This document shows positions 34,816 through 44,162 of a DNA stretch of 60,642 nucleotides, in pieces. Source of the stretch: Bacteroidales bacterium (lineage in GTDB: Bacteria; Bacteroidota; Bacteroidia; Bacteroidales; UBA1556); NCBI GenBank assembly GCA_023146135.1, contig JAGLCR010000011.1, forward strand, positions 1 through 60,642, in the 5' to 3' direction. How positions within the stretch are numbered: the stretch's first letter is position 1; each line of letters begins with the position of its first letter. The notes under the pieces are model-generated. The model saw only the letters and a program-made list of their open reading frames with translations, was not told the origin of the DNA and made no database searches. The position numbers and the translations under genes are program-made.

Positions 34816-35733
34816 TTAGATTGTTTTTTTTCTCTTGAACTTTATCTGGGCAATAAACACTCCAATTGTAACTACAAATATACCAGTCAACATTTTAGGA
34901 GTGATTATTTCTTCGGGAAGAAGAAACCAAGCAGCGATAACGGTTACTACAGGAATAAAATTGGTAAATGCTGCTGTTTTTGTTGGGCCAATACGCTCAA
35001 CAACTTTTACAAAGAAAACCAAGGCCATAATGGATGAAAAGAGGATAAGCTCTGCTAAGGCGGTTATTAATTCCATATTGGGAATTACTTGTATAAATTT
35101 GTCATATTCGAAATAAAGGAAAAAGGGTAGGAAGTAGAAACTACCTATCACGTTCATACTGATAATTATGGTTATAGGATTGTATTTATTGGAAAGTGGT
35201 TTTAGCTGTATGGTATAATATGCTCCTGCAAATACGGCAAGTAATAAAAGAAGTATTCCTATTAAAGAATATTCTAAACTAAGGTCTGGTTTAAGAATCA
35301 TGAGTAGGATTCCAATAAAGGAGACAAATATTCCTACAAAATTCATTAAGCTCAATCTTTCTTTGAGCTTGAAGTAGGCAAATACAGGTGTGACGATGGG
35401 AATAGTGGCAATCATTATTGCAGCCACTGAAGATGATACTCTTTGAATACCGAAGCTCTCCCCAATATAATAGATAAAGGGTTCGAGGAAAGCTAGAAAT
35501 AAAAATGCTTTATAATCTTTTTGCTTGGGGAGTATTGGGATTTTATAGAGTAGTGCCAACAAAATCAATAGGGCAGAGGAAACCACCAAGCGAATAAAAA
35601 TTGTAGTTAGAGGGTCGTAATATTGATATACAATCTTTATCCAAACAAAGGACATGCCCCAAAAAAACATAGAGAAGAAAGCTAGTGTATAGGTGGCAAG
35701 TGGCTTATTAACTTTCTCAATTGTATTTGGCAT
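34816..35733 (-). CDS. EamA-family (DMT superfamily) transporter
   Basis: A 305-residue inner-membrane protein of ten hydrophobic helices formed by two EamA repeats: first half with FFWGMSFVWIKIVYQYYDPLTTIFIRL and RVSSSVAAIMIATIPIVTPVFAYF, second with GILLLLLAVFAGAYYTIQLK and VERIGPTKTAAFTNFIPVVTVIAAWFLLPEEI. Such proteins usually export amino acids or other metabolites, and the substrate cannot be read from sequence. The basic tail KFKRKKTI is cytoplasmic. It lies downstream of the aminotransferase-fold gene but is separated from it by a terminator. Confidence 0.92.
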   Translation of the reverse strand: MPNTIEKVNKPLATYTLAFFSMFFWGMSFVWIKIVYQYYDPLTTIFIRLVVSSALLILLALLYKIPILPKQKDYKAFLFLAFLEPFIYYIGESFGIQRVSSSVAAIMIATIPIVTPVFAYFKLKERLSLMNFVGIFVSFIGILLMILKPDLSLEYSLIGILLLLLAVFAGAYYTIQLKPLSNKYNPITIIISMNVIGSFYFLPFFLYFEYDKFIQVIPNMELITALAELILFSSIMALVFFVKVVERIGPTKTAAFTNFIPVVTVIAAWFLLPEEIITPKMLTGIFVVTIGVFIAQIKFKRKKTI

Positions 35734-35743
35734 GGTGTAAACT

Positions 35744-35778
35744 AAAAGCGAGAGTTTAGTTGTTTACCAAACTCTCGC
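35744..35778 (-). terminator. Terminator after the class V aminotransferase-fold gene
   Basis: On the minus strand GCGAGAGTTTGGT pairs with ACTAAACTCTCGC (13 bp, one G-U) around AAACA and is followed by TTTTAG, 19 bp past the stop of the 35798 gene. Confidence 0.8.
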
Positions 35779-35797
35779 CAATATGTAACTTTAATTA

Positions 35798-37264
35798 TTA
35801 AAAATCGAACCAACTAGCCACTTGAATACGTTCTTTTCCTACAAAATTATTGTGAGTAAACTCATTTGATTGTGGATCATACACATAATCCTTTTTCCAA
35901 TCTTCGTGCTTTATTGCAATTTGTTCGATGGCATCGCAAATAAAAATCAGCTCCTCATTTGTCATGGTAGGATGTACCGATAGTCGAATCCATCCTGGTT
36001 TTTTTGATAAATCACCTTGATCAATCATATCAGTTATATTTTTAGACTCGTCATAGGAAACATCTAAAAGTATATGTCCGTATGTCCCAGCACAGGCACA
36101 ACCGCCACGCACCTGAATGCCAAATCGATCGTTTAACAGTTTTACTACTAAGTTAAAATGTACATTGTCGATATAGAATGAGACCGCGCCAACACGCTCT
36201 TTTACATTGTCAGCCAGAATATTAATGCCTTTAACTTTTGGAAGATGTTCAAATACAATCTCCATTAGTTCATGTTCACGTTTACGAATATTGTCCACAC
36301 CCATTTTATCTTTCAATTCAATGGAAAGCGCTGTTTTAATAGCTTGCAAGAAGCCAGGTGTTCCACCATCCTCACGAGCTTCAATATTATCAGAGTATTT
36401 GTATTCGCCCCATGCATTGGTCCAATCGACGGTGCCACCACCTGGCTGATCAGGGCAGTTGTTATTATATAGTTCTTTGTTGAAAACAAGCACCCCTGAC
36501 GATCCTGGTCCACCAAGAAATTTATGTGGAGAAAAGAAAATAGCATCCAATGCTTGAAGCTTATTTTCGGGGTGCATATTCATATCTACATAAGGAGCGG
36601 AGGCGGCAAAATCGATAAAGCACAGCCCTTCATTCTCATGCATTATTTGCGCCATTTCGTGATAGGGGGTTTCTACTCCTGTTACATTTGAACAGGCTGT
36701 AAAAGCGCCTATTTTTAATTCTCTATCTTTATATTGTTCTACTGTTTTTCGTAGCTTGTCCAAGTCAACTAATAAATCATCTCCTGCTTCAATTAGTACC
36801 ACATCGGCATTGGTTTCGTACCATGAAGTATGGTTTGAGTGATGTTCCATATGAGTAATGAAAACCACTGGTCGATCAATTTTTGGAGTGCATTGTTTTG
36901 TTTGTGGGTCATAATCAGCACAGTTTTTTAATCCCAATATTCGTTGTAGTTTATTCACAACACCCGTCATTCCAAAACCAGAGTTTATTAAGATATCGTT
37001 TTCACAGGCATTTACATGCTTACGAATAATATCTTTGGCATGGTGATAGGCCTTGGTCATAATGGTGCCTGTTTCACTTGTTTCAGTATGAGTATTTGCC
37101 ACAAAAGGACCAAATCGGTGCGAGATAATATCCTCAATGTCTTTATATAATCGACCACTAGCAACCCAGTCAGCATAAATCATTTTTTGTTCTCCATATG
37201 GAGTGGTATAGGTTTGATTAAAACCAATAGTATGCTCTCTGAATTTTTTAAAATACTGTTCCAT
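35798..37264 (-). CDS. Class V aminotransferase-fold PLP enzyme (cysteine desulfurase-like)
   Basis: A 488-residue PLP enzyme. Start region TPYGEQKMIYADWVASGRLY and NTHTETSETG are typical of the cysteine-desulfurase/selenocysteine-lyase group; Asp218 (CFIDFAASAPYVD) binds the pyridine ring, and Lys248 (FFSPHKFLGGPGSSG) carries PLP. RGGCACAGTYGH near residue 398 has two Cys where desulfurases have their catalytic Cys loop. It is longer than IscS/SufS (about 400 residues) and has a C-terminal extension. Sulfur transfer is likely but not certain. No Fe-S assembly genes adjoin; it is flanked by its own promoter (37296-37303) and terminator. Confidence 0.88.
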   Translation of the reverse strand: MEQYFKKFREHTIGFNQTYTTPYGEQKMIYADWVASGRLYKDIEDIISHRFGPFVANTHTETSETGTIMTKAYHHAKDIIRKHVNACENDILINSGFGMTGVVNKLQRILGLKNCADYDPQTKQCTPKIDRPVVFITHMEHHSNHTSWYETNADVVLIEAGDDLLVDLDKLRKTVEQYKDRELKIGAFTACSNVTGVETPYHEMAQIMHENEGLCFIDFAASAPYVDMNMHPENKLQALDAIFFSPHKFLGGPGSSGVLVFNKELYNNNCPDQPGGGTVDWTNAWGEYKYSDNIEAREDGGTPGFLQAIKTALSIELKDKMGVDNIRKREHELMEIVFEHLPKVKGINILADNVKERVGAVSFYIDNVHFNLVVKLLNDRFGIQVRGGCACAGTYGHILLDVSYDESKNITDMIDQGDLSKKPGWIRLSVHPTMTNEELIFICDAIEQIAIKHEDWKKDYVYDPQSNEFTHNNFVGKERIQVASWFDF

Positions 37265-37295
37265 TATATTGAATTATTGATGAATTTTTGAACGA

Positions 37296-37303
37296 CAAAT
37301 GTA
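37296..37303 (-). promoter_or_regulatory. -7 promoter element for the class V aminotransferase gene
   Basis: Minus strand TACATTTG matches TAnnTTTG, 31 bp before the ATG at 37264. Confidence 0.5.
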
Positions 37304-37393
37304 CGCTATTTTTCTATGCAGCTTGTGATTGTAGAATCAAATATTAAGTATTGAAGCATGCTGGCTGAGCTAGAAAATCACTTTAGAGAAGTA

Positions 37394-38662
37394 TTAATAG
37401 TCTTCCATAATTACTCGCCTAAATTGATTCATTATTATCTTGTTTTCAGCTTTATAGGGATATTTTTTTGCAGGAGCTATTTCTCCCAAAAGGCGCATTA
37501 GCAAGTGCGCATTTTCCTTATTATTTTCGCTTGACCAATCGTAATAAATTCGTGAGGCTATGGCTAATCTTTGATTGTCTAAAAATTGTCGTTCCTCCAC
37601 AGAGTTTTGATTACATAAGGGAGCAAGATGAAGGCTTGTTTGAGCAAATTGATTAAACTCTTTTTGACCCATTTCACTTTTCCCAAGTGGGTTTAGCCAG
37701 TTTAGTAGAATTTGGTTTTCAAATTGGCTCTTCATATTGTAGAGCGATGACTCTGCAACACCTTTGGTAAAGTATATGTTGCGTCGAAATTGATTTTCAA
37801 TAAGGATATTTTTCATTGCCACATCACCATAATATAGGTAAAAAGGATTGCTGCCATGTGCTTTAAAATTCCAAAGGAAAGCTTCGCTTGATTTAACTAT
37901 AGGAATATTTATAATGCTATCTTTAAATGGCACCAGGTAGTAATTATTCTCAGCTTTAGGAGATTGTGTAAATTCCAACACCTTTTGATTATTTATTAAT
38001 TGCTGGTACCATTGGGTATTTAGAAGGCCAAGGTCAATTACCGCTACATCACTACGGTAGTTTTCATAGTATTGCACATACATTAAGTTCCAGTAACTAT
38101 CATCACCGTAAGAAAATAGTATGGCATCTTTTTCACACTGATTGAGTAGCAATCGATGAAAAGCTATCATGAAATTGCTAAATCCCCCTTGTTTTTTTCC
38201 TTTCTCGAATGCCCATTTCATGGAGTCTAAGTCGTCATTATACAAATACATAAGGGCTAATGATCCCCATTCGGAAGTGATTTTGGAATAAGGACTCAGT
38301 ATGAGTTTGGGTGCATAGGTGGAGTCGAGTTTAATTACTTTTTGCATTTCGAAACTCGCTTTAATGCATAATTCTTTATTTCTCAAAGGAAGTTTCTTAG
38401 CATACTGAGCATTTAGCCCGCTGTATGCATATCCCAAATAATAATGAGCATTGGCATTCTCTGGTTTTATTTGCACTGCTTCTTCCAAAACATTAATTGC
38501 CTTTGAATAGTTTCGTTGTTTGAAAGGGATGTCAAATTCACGAACACCTTCCACTAATAGGCTGTCAAACAGTTCTTGTTTTGAAAATGAGGTGTCATTT
38601 TGTTGAGCATGAATGTTTAATCCAAAAAAGACAAAAACGATTATGAAAACAAAGCTATTCAT
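37394..38662 (-). CDS. Secreted TPR protein
   Basis: A 422-residue protein with a signal peptide (ends NIHAQ, residue 19). TPR helices occupy about 45-135 (RNYSKAINVLEEAVQIKPENANAHYYLGYAYSGL, KASFEMQKVIKLDSTYAP). The middle segment FSYGDDSYWNLMYVQYYENYRSDVAVIDLGLLNTQWY resembles the soluble GDNDTxPLWYxQ...RxDVRVVNLSLLNTxWY region of DUF2723 membrane proteins, so a shared fold is possible. Function unknown. It follows the potassium channel gene by 3 bp on the same strand and is surely co-transcribed with it. Confidence 0.75.
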   Translation of the reverse strand: MNSFVFIIVFVFFGLNIHAQQNDTSFSKQELFDSLLVEGVREFDIPFKQRNYSKAINVLEEAVQIKPENANAHYYLGYAYSGLNAQYAKKLPLRNKELCIKASFEMQKVIKLDSTYAPKLILSPYSKITSEWGSLALMYLYNDDLDSMKWAFEKGKKQGGFSNFMIAFHRLLLNQCEKDAILFSYGDDSYWNLMYVQYYENYRSDVAVIDLGLLNTQWYQQLINNQKVLEFTQSPKAENNYYLVPFKDSIINIPIVKSSEAFLWNFKAHGSNPFYLYYGDVAMKNILIENQFRRNIYFTKGVAESSLYNMKSQFENQILLNWLNPLGKSEMGQKEFNQFAQTSLHLAPLCNQNSVEERQFLDNQRLAIASRIYYDWSSENNKENAHLLMRLLGEIAPAKKYPYKAENKIIMNQFRRVIMEDY

Positions 38663-38665
38663 AAG

Positions 38666-39505
38666 CTACAGTTTATCCCCGCATTTTTTACAATATATTG
38701 CATCATCATCATGTTCATTAAAATGACAATTTTTACATGAATGAGTATTGGTATTTGTACATTTTTGTTTGTTTTGGGCCAAAAAATCGGAAGTGATAAT
38801 ACCAGTTGGAACAGCAATCACGGCATAACCAAGTAGCATAACCAAGGAAGCAATTGCCTGCCCAAATGGAGTTACAGGAGCAATATCTCCATATCCTACG
38901 GTGGTAAGTGTTACTATAGCCCAATAGATGCTTCGAGGAATAGATGTAAAACCAGCATCGGCGCCTTCGACAAGGTACATAATTGATCCTACAATGGTAA
39001 CGGTGATGGAGACAAATAAAAAGAAAACGCCTATTTTATGTCTTGATTGCTTGATGGATGTTAATAAAGTATTGGATGCCCCCACAAACTGAACTAATTT
39101 CAGCACACGAAATACTCGAAGTAAACGAAGCATGCGAATGATGGCAAGATATTGAGTTCCTGCAAATAGTAAACCAATAAAAGCGGGCAGAATACTTAAT
39201 AAATCGATGATACCATAAAAACTAAATATGTAATTACTGGGCTTTTTAATGGTGTAGATGCGTAGAAAGTATTCCATACTAAAAATCACAGTGAAAAACC
39301 ACTCTGCATAATATAATATTTGTTTAAGTTCTGGTGAATTGCCTCGCACACTATCTTCAAAAACTACAGCAACACTTAATAGTATCAATATTAGGAGTGT
39401 AATATCAAATCGTTTTCCAGCAGGAGTATCTGCTTCGAAAATAATTTCGTGCATATGCTCACGCCAAGGAGACATGCCTGACTTTTTATCGTACTTTAAT
39501 CGCAT
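38666..39505 (-). CDS. Voltage-gated potassium channel with C-terminal zinc ribbon
   Basis: A 279-residue Kv-type channel subunit: S1 at about 34-50, S2-S3 at 65-112, S4 with arginines R124-MLRLLRVFR-R133, S5 at 156-180, pore loop with filter TVGYGD (202-207), and S6 (218-240). The TVGYGD filter indicates potassium selectivity, and the S4 arginines indicate voltage sensing. The last 30 residues add CKNC (257-260) and CKKC (272-275), a four-Cys zinc-ribbon not found in standard KvAP-like channels. It is the first gene of a pair with the TPR protein; its -7 element is at 39528-39535. Confidence 0.93.
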   Translation of the reverse strand: MRLKYDKKSGMSPWREHMHEIIFEADTPAGKRFDITLLILILLSVAVVFEDSVRGNSPELKQILYYAEWFFTVIFSMEYFLRIYTIKKPSNYIFSFYGIIDLLSILPAFIGLLFAGTQYLAIIRMLRLLRVFRVLKLVQFVGASNTLLTSIKQSRHKIGVFFLFVSITVTIVGSIMYLVEGADAGFTSIPRSIYWAIVTLTTVGYGDIAPVTPFGQAIASLVMLLGYAVIAVPTGIITSDFLAQNKQKCTNTNTHSCKNCHFNEHDDDAIYCKKCGDKL

Positions 39506-39527
39506 AATTAGGCTTTGTAATTTGTAT

Positions 39528-39535
39528 CAAAACTA
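39528..39535 (-). promoter_or_regulatory. -7 promoter element for the potassium channel operon
   Basis: Minus strand TAGTTTTG matches TAnnTTTG, 22 bp upstream of the ATG at 39505. Confidence 0.45.
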
Positions 39536-39600
39536 CTTAAAATAGTGATATGAAAAAAAGCTATTGAAAAGTATCCTGCATTTTATAAGGATGTTTAAGG

Positions 39601-40362
39601 CTAAATTTTTTCAAAATCATCAACCGATATCCAACCCAAGCTGCCATTGGCTAGCTTTATACGACGCCAGTTTTTTAATTTATCCACAAGCTGTACTTTA
39701 GTACCTTGATGAATCACAAATATAGTATTTGCATTTTCGTTGGGAGAGCTTTTTACATTTACTGTAGGTGTAAAAATAATGGCTGTTTTATGCATTTTTT
39801 TTATTTTACTACTTTGAAATCCGTAAAAACCTGTTGTGATACTAATTATTAAAAAAACGATACCCAAATAGAATGTGTTTTGTTTGGTGGATTTTGATTG
39901 TGTAATAAAGAATACTATCACAAAAATAAGAAGGATACTATAGCTGAAAATATTAATTATTGTCCATTGAGCTTCATTAAAATAGCGTAAGGAAGTGTTC
40001 CACCATTTTTTAATAAAAAACTCTGGAATTGGCTCAATTTTGTCCGCAATCATAGTGTTTGCCAGAGCTAAGTTATAATTAATATCATCATTGTTTGGCT
40101 CCAGTATTTTTGCTTTTTCATAGTTTAGAATAGCCTTTGGAATCTCGTTTTTCTTAAACCAAGCATTGCCCAAATTATAATATAGATCAGATGATTCCAG
40201 TCCCATCCCAAGCAGTGAATCTAGAATCGAAATGCTTGAATCATAATCTTGTTTTTCATAGCTATCGTTTGCTTTTTGAAATAAGGTTTTTGCTCCATCT
40301 GCCAATAATATCATTGGAACAAAGAAAAGCAGTATCAGTACTAATGGTTTTATATTCTTCAT
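39601..40362 (-). CDS. batE: BatE-like protein (TPR, two membrane helices, SH3)
   Basis: A 253-residue protein of the Bat system: signal peptide (residues 1-22), TPR region (KANDSYEKQDYDSSISILDSLLGMGLESSDLYYNLGNAWFKKNEIPKAILNYEKAKILEP, about 30-92), two helices (about 137-155 and 163-182) and a C-terminal bacterial SH3 domain (VNVKSSPNENANTIFVIHQGTKVQLVDKLKNWRRIKLANGSLGWI). It is the last gene of the Bat operon, and its start overlaps the batD stop by 1 bp. It probably organises protein contacts in the envelope; Bat proteins were linked to aerotolerance in Bacteroides fragilis, but the mechanism is unknown. Confidence 0.88.
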   Translation of the reverse strand: MKNIKPLVLILLFFVPMILLADGAKTLFQKANDSYEKQDYDSSISILDSLLGMGLESSDLYYNLGNAWFKKNEIPKAILNYEKAKILEPNNDDINYNLALANTMIADKIEPIPEFFIKKWWNTSLRYFNEAQWTIINIFSYSILLIFVIVFFITQSKSTKQNTFYLGIVFLIISITTGFYGFQSSKIKKMHKTAIIFTPTVNVKSSPNENANTIFVIHQGTKVQLVDKLKNWRRIKLANGSLGWISVDDFEKI

Positions 40363-42194
40363 TATTTCAACGATTTTTCAATTTTACTAATAATATTTAA
40401 AGCCAGATCGTAGGTATGCTCCATGCCATTTGATTGTGTGTCTGGTGCATAACATGCATATTCACATGAGTTTAATATGCTTGTTATTTCAATGATAATG
40501 CTAGGGTCAACACCTTTTCCGTTTAATCTCTCCTGTGTGGACTCTATGGAAAGTTCGGATAAACTAATATTGAATTTATCACCCAGATAACCCCAAAGCA
40601 CATCAGATATTTCTTTATAAAAAGCTTCTTGGTCGTTTGAGGACAAAAGTTTCTTAGCATTTTTTAGTCGTTTATGAGCAATTTTTGTTGCTTTTTTATT
40701 ACGCATAAGACTTTTATTGGATCGCTTTGTATTATTCTTTTTATAGAAAATAATAATTGCTAAGGCCATCAATGGAGCTAATAAAAGGTATAAAAAATGA
40801 CCAAGAGAATTAAAGCTTGTATCACCAATGGGCTTGAGTTTGGTATTGCTAGTTTTTATATAGTGAATGTCTTTACCTAAATATTTAATTTCGTCGCGAT
40901 TGACATTGCTTGAATTTACTCCAGTGATATTTTCAGCATTTCCCTTGCCAACTTTAATATAGAAGATGTCGGATGATAGTGTTTGATACTTGCCTGTGCG
41001 TGGATTAAAAAAGCTAAACTTAACAGAAGGAATACTGAAATCGCCTTCGTTCCGGGGTATGATTAGATACTCAAATGTTTTACTTCCTGACATGCCTGAA
41101 GGAGAGGTGCTTGATTTTTGAGACACTTTTGGGTCGTAAACTTCAAAGTCTGGTGGGAAATTAAGCTTAGGAGCTTCGAGTAAAGAGATATTGCCTTTTC
41201 CTTTTATTTTAATTCTTAAATTAAAAGCGTCATTTGCCTGTAGCTCTGTCTTATCAACGCTTGCGACCATGGTAAATGAACCAACTAAGCCTGTAAAGTT
41301 TGTAGGTTTTCCTGCTGGTAAGGCTTTTATTTTTAGCTTAATAGTTGCCGACTTTAGTTTTAATGTTTCATTGGCATAATACCGTACTTTATTGCCATAC
41401 ATCATCTGTTCCATTTGGTCGCGTGCATTACGAGTCTTGATTATTTGAACTATGACATCCAAACCAAAAGAACCTATGTTTAGTTTCCCTGATTTCTGAG
41501 GGAAGAGTATGTATTTCTGTAAAACTACTACATGATAAGTTTCGCCATTTAGCTTTTCTTTGGTCAATTGCAAATCACCAATATCAATGCTTTCTTTCCA
41601 AAAACCAGTATAGCTTGGCTCTTTCATGTCGGTAATGTTGGCTATTCGTTCTTTGGAGTATAGTTTTTGAACAAGTATTATGGGTTCTCCAATATAGGCG
41701 CTTCGTTTGCTAACTTTAGTACGTACAAATACTCTACCTTTAGGCTTAAATTCTTTAGGATTGTTTGATGCAATGGCTTTGTCGCTTGCTTTTTTATAGC
41801 TTCCTCCTTTTGATTCAACCACGCTAACAGTCCATTTAGACGATACGTACTTCTTACCATTAACAGTAGCACCAGCTTTTGGAACTACGAAAACTCCTTT
41901 TTTTGTTGCTCGCACAAAATAGCTATAGGATCTTTCGATTGATTGACTAGCACGCCCATTAATAATTTGTGTGCTATAAGATGATGATTGGCTTGGTCCA
42001 CCAAGTAGTTCGATTTCAGTAAATTCTGGTTCATGAAATTTTTCCACATCCGCATTTATTCGATAGGTAATACGGAATTGACTACCTTCCTCAACCATGG
42101 TTGGTGCTTCTACTGTAAACTTTACGCCTTGAGCCCATAGTGAAGTAGAGCCTAACATCAGTAGTCCAATTAATATGTAGTTTTTAATTTTCAT
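40362..42194 (-). CDS. batD: BatD (oxygen-tolerance family) protein
   Basis: A 610-residue periplasmic protein with signal peptide (ends SLWAQ, residue 22), several Ig-like beta domains (VKFTVEAPTMVEEGSQFRITYRI; GRVFVRTKVSKRSAYIGEPIILVQKLYSK; TMVASVDKTELQANDAFNLRIKIKGKGNISLLEAPKLNFPPDFEVYDP), one C-terminal transmembrane helix (about 467-487) and a cytoplasmic tail with a helical domain. These are the marks of BatD. It follows batC by 34 bp. Confidence 0.93.
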   Translation of the reverse strand: MKIKNYILIGLLMLGSTSLWAQGVKFTVEAPTMVEEGSQFRITYRINADVEKFHEPEFTEIELLGGPSQSSSYSTQIINGRASQSIERSYSYFVRATKKGVFVVPKAGATVNGKKYVSSKWTVSVVESKGGSYKKASDKAIASNNPKEFKPKGRVFVRTKVSKRSAYIGEPIILVQKLYSKERIANITDMKEPSYTGFWKESIDIGDLQLTKEKLNGETYHVVVLQKYILFPQKSGKLNIGSFGLDVIVQIIKTRNARDQMEQMMYGNKVRYYANETLKLKSATIKLKIKALPAGKPTNFTGLVGSFTMVASVDKTELQANDAFNLRIKIKGKGNISLLEAPKLNFPPDFEVYDPKVSQKSSTSPSGMSGSKTFEYLIIPRNEGDFSIPSVKFSFFNPRTGKYQTLSSDIFYIKVGKGNAENITGVNSSNVNRDEIKYLGKDIHYIKTSNTKLKPIGDTSFNSLGHFLYLLLAPLMALAIIIFYKKNNTKRSNKSLMRNKKATKIAHKRLKNAKKLLSSNDQEAFYKEISDVLWGYLGDKFNISLSELSIESTQERLNGKGVDPSIIIEITSILNSCEYACYAPDTQSNGMEHTYDLALNIISKIEKSLK

Positions 42195-42228
42195 TCTTAT
42201 ATATGTTAAATCTTTTTTCCTCTAGATT

Positions 42229-43068
42229 TTACCAATCATTTTCTGTTTTAGCAGGTGTGCCTTTAACTTTTTTACGATCCAACTTCTGTTTTGTGTCTTT
42301 CTCTTTCTGCTGCATAGCTTTAAGCATTCGATCAGCTTCTTTCTTCGATATTTTTTGCTCTTGAGGCTGTTGTTGCTCCTTCTTATCCTTTTCGTCTTTT
42401 TCTTGTTTATCAGAGGAGTCTTGCTTTTGGTCTTTATCTTTATCCCCGTCCTTATTATCTTCGTCCTTACCTTTATCCTCGTCTTTATCCTTGTCCTTAT
42501 CCTTATTATCCTTATTATCCTTATCCTTGTTATCCTTATCTTCGTCCTTCTTCTCCTTATCTTTATCCTTGTCCTTGTCCTTATTTTTATCCTTATCCTT
42601 ATCCTTCTTTTCCTGTTCCTGCTGTTTTTTTAGCATGGCTTTAGCGTAGGAATAATTATAACGCGATTCATCATCATTTGGTCTAAGTTTCAAGGCGTTT
42701 TTATAGGCTTCAACACTTTTATCATATTGTTTCTCTTGTAATAAGGAGTTGCCCAAATTATGGAAAATATTAGCTTTAATATCGTCGTTTGGTGCGAGCT
42801 CAGCCAATTGCGAATATTGTTCAGTAGCTTCTTTATACTGCCCTTGCTTATAGAGGTTGTTGGCAAGGTTGTATTGTGCCGTAAAATGATTTTGGTCCAA
42901 CTCTAATGCCTTACGGTAGTTAACTTCAGCTTCCTTATAATCTGCCTTATTATAATTCTCGTTTCCTTCTCGGGTGTGCTTTAGTACTTTATTCTCTTGG
43001 GCATTTAATGTCATGCCTAGAAAGCTTGATAACATAAACAATAATCCGATTTTTATTATAGTATTCAT
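42229..43068 (-). CDS. batC: BatC-like TPR protein with Lys/Asp low-complexity tail
   Basis: A 279-residue secreted protein: signal peptide (ends LNAQ, residue 24), three TPRs (residues 29-145: KADYKEAEVNYRKALELDQNHFTAQYNLANNLYKQGQYKEATEQYSQL and the following repeat), then about 80 residues made almost only of Lys, Asp, Glu and Asn (KDKDKDK-type, about 153-235), and a Lys/Gln-rich end. TPR scaffolding with BatB/BatD is the likely role. The charged tract is encoded by a hexanucleotide repeat at 42431-42612 and may vary in length. Confidence 0.88.
   Translation of the reverse strand: MNTIIKIGLLFMLSSFLGMTLNAQENKVLKHTREGNENYNKADYKEAEVNYRKALELDQNHFTAQYNLANNLYKQGQYKEATEQYSQLAELAPNDDIKANIFHNLGNSLLQEKQYDKSVEAYKNALKLRPNDDESRYNYSYAKAMLKKQQEQEKKDKDKDKNKDKDKDKDKEKKDEDKDNKDKDNKDNKDKDKDKDEDKGKDEDNKDGDKDKDQKQDSSDKQEKDEKDKKEQQQPQEQKISKKEADRMLKAMQQKEKDTKQKLDRKKVKGTPAKTENDW
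42431..42612. repeat. Degenerate hexanucleotide repeat inside batC
   Basis: The plus strand is largely built from TTATCC units with variants (TTGTCC, TTATCT, TCGTCC), reading as GGATAA on the coding strand and giving Lys-Asp dipeptides. Period six keeps the frame intact, so slippage would change only tract length. Confidence 0.8.
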
Positions 43069-43082
43069 TTTTGTGCTTTTTA

Positions 43083-44135
43083 CTAATCAAAAAGATTGAT
43101 TTTACTTATTAGTTTTCCTTTTCGTTCACTAAGCAATAAATCCAATAGTAGAAAAAGGATGGCTAAAAATGCAAATATTTGAAAATGACTGTCATAATCT
43201 TTAAAAGATTGTGATTCTATTTCTTGTTTGTCGAGCTGATTTATTTCATCAAGTACCTTATTTAGTCCTACTTTACTACTATTTGCTCTAACAAATATTC
43301 CATTGCCTTTAGATGCAATCTTTTGCAACTCTATTTGGTTGAGTCTAGTAATCACTGTATGACCTTCACGATCTTTTTTGTAACCGGTCATTCGGCCATT
43401 ACGATAGAGTGGGATAGGGCCACCTTTTTCAGTTCCCATACCAATAGTATATATAATGATACCTTCTTTAGCTGCCTTTTCAGCTTGTTCAATTGCACCT
43501 TTTTCTTGGTCTTCACCATCGGTTATTATCACAATTACTCGATTACGTTTCCCTACTTGTACATCCTCCGACATTTCTTTAAATGTACTACGTCCTAATT
43601 CGATTGCTCGAGAAATGGATGTGCCTTGTGTACTAATATAGTCTGTATTAACGGTAGATAAAAACATTTTTGCCGCACTATAGTCTGTTGTAATTGGCAA
43701 CTGGGTATATGCCTCTCCAGCAAAAACAATTAGTCCTAAACGGTCGCCTTGTAGCTTGTCCACGAGCTTTGAGATGGCTCTTTTTGCACGGCTTAATCGA
43801 TTGGGTTTTATATCTTCACAAAGCATAGAGTTAGAAATGTCCACTGCAATAATCATGTCGATTCCCTCACGTTGTACTTTCTCAATTTTGGAGCCCAATT
43901 GAGGGTTTGCTAGGGTGAAGATTATACTAATTAGAGCGAACATTAGAAATGCAAATTTCCAATTCTTTTTTCTAATAGAAACATTTGGCATCAAGCGTTC
44001 AAGTAAACCAGCGTCTGCAAATTTTTCAAGATTTTTGCGATAGTTTCGACGAATGATTACCCAAAACAATACAAATACTGGAATTAGGAATAATCCGTAT
44101 AAATATATGTCGTTTTGAAATTGAAATATCTTCAT
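43083..44135 (-). CDS. batB: BatB (von Willebrand factor A domain membrane protein)
   Basis: A 350-residue membrane protein with an N-terminal hydrophobic pair (about 10-28 and 60-77), a periplasm- or cytoplasm-facing VWA domain with an intact MIDAS motif (IAVDISNSM: Asp99, Ser101, Ser103; IVIITDGEDQEKG), and a C-terminal helix (about 323-340). This is the usual BatA/BatB layout. It lies between batA and batC with gaps of 27 and 14 bp. Confidence 0.94.
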   Translation of the reverse strand: MKIFQFQNDIYLYGLFLIPVFVLFWVIIRRNYRKNLEKFADAGLLERLMPNVSIRKKNWKFAFLMFALISIIFTLANPQLGSKIEKVQREGIDMIIAVDISNSMLCEDIKPNRLSRAKRAISKLVDKLQGDRLGLIVFAGEAYTQLPITTDYSAAKMFLSTVNTDYISTQGTSISRAIELGRSTFKEMSEDVQVGKRNRVIVIITDGEDQEKGAIEQAEKAAKEGIIIYTIGMGTEKGGPIPLYRNGRMTGYKKDREGHTVITRLNQIELQKIASKGNGIFVRANSSKVGLNKVLDEINQLDKQEIESQSFKDYDSHFQIFAFLAILFLLLDLLLSERKGKLISKINLFD

Positions 44136-44162
44136 TGTTTATAATTATATCTTTATCAAATA

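Noticed and set aside
42431-42612. Possible CRISPR-like array
   Set aside because: The units are 6 bp with no spacers and lie within a coding frame, so it is a coding microsatellite.
42355-42633. Plus-strand ORF of nearly all Leu, Ile and Val inside batC
   Set aside because: It is the antisense reading of the Lys-Asp hexamer repeat; its composition comes from the repeat, and it lacks a promoter and neighbours.
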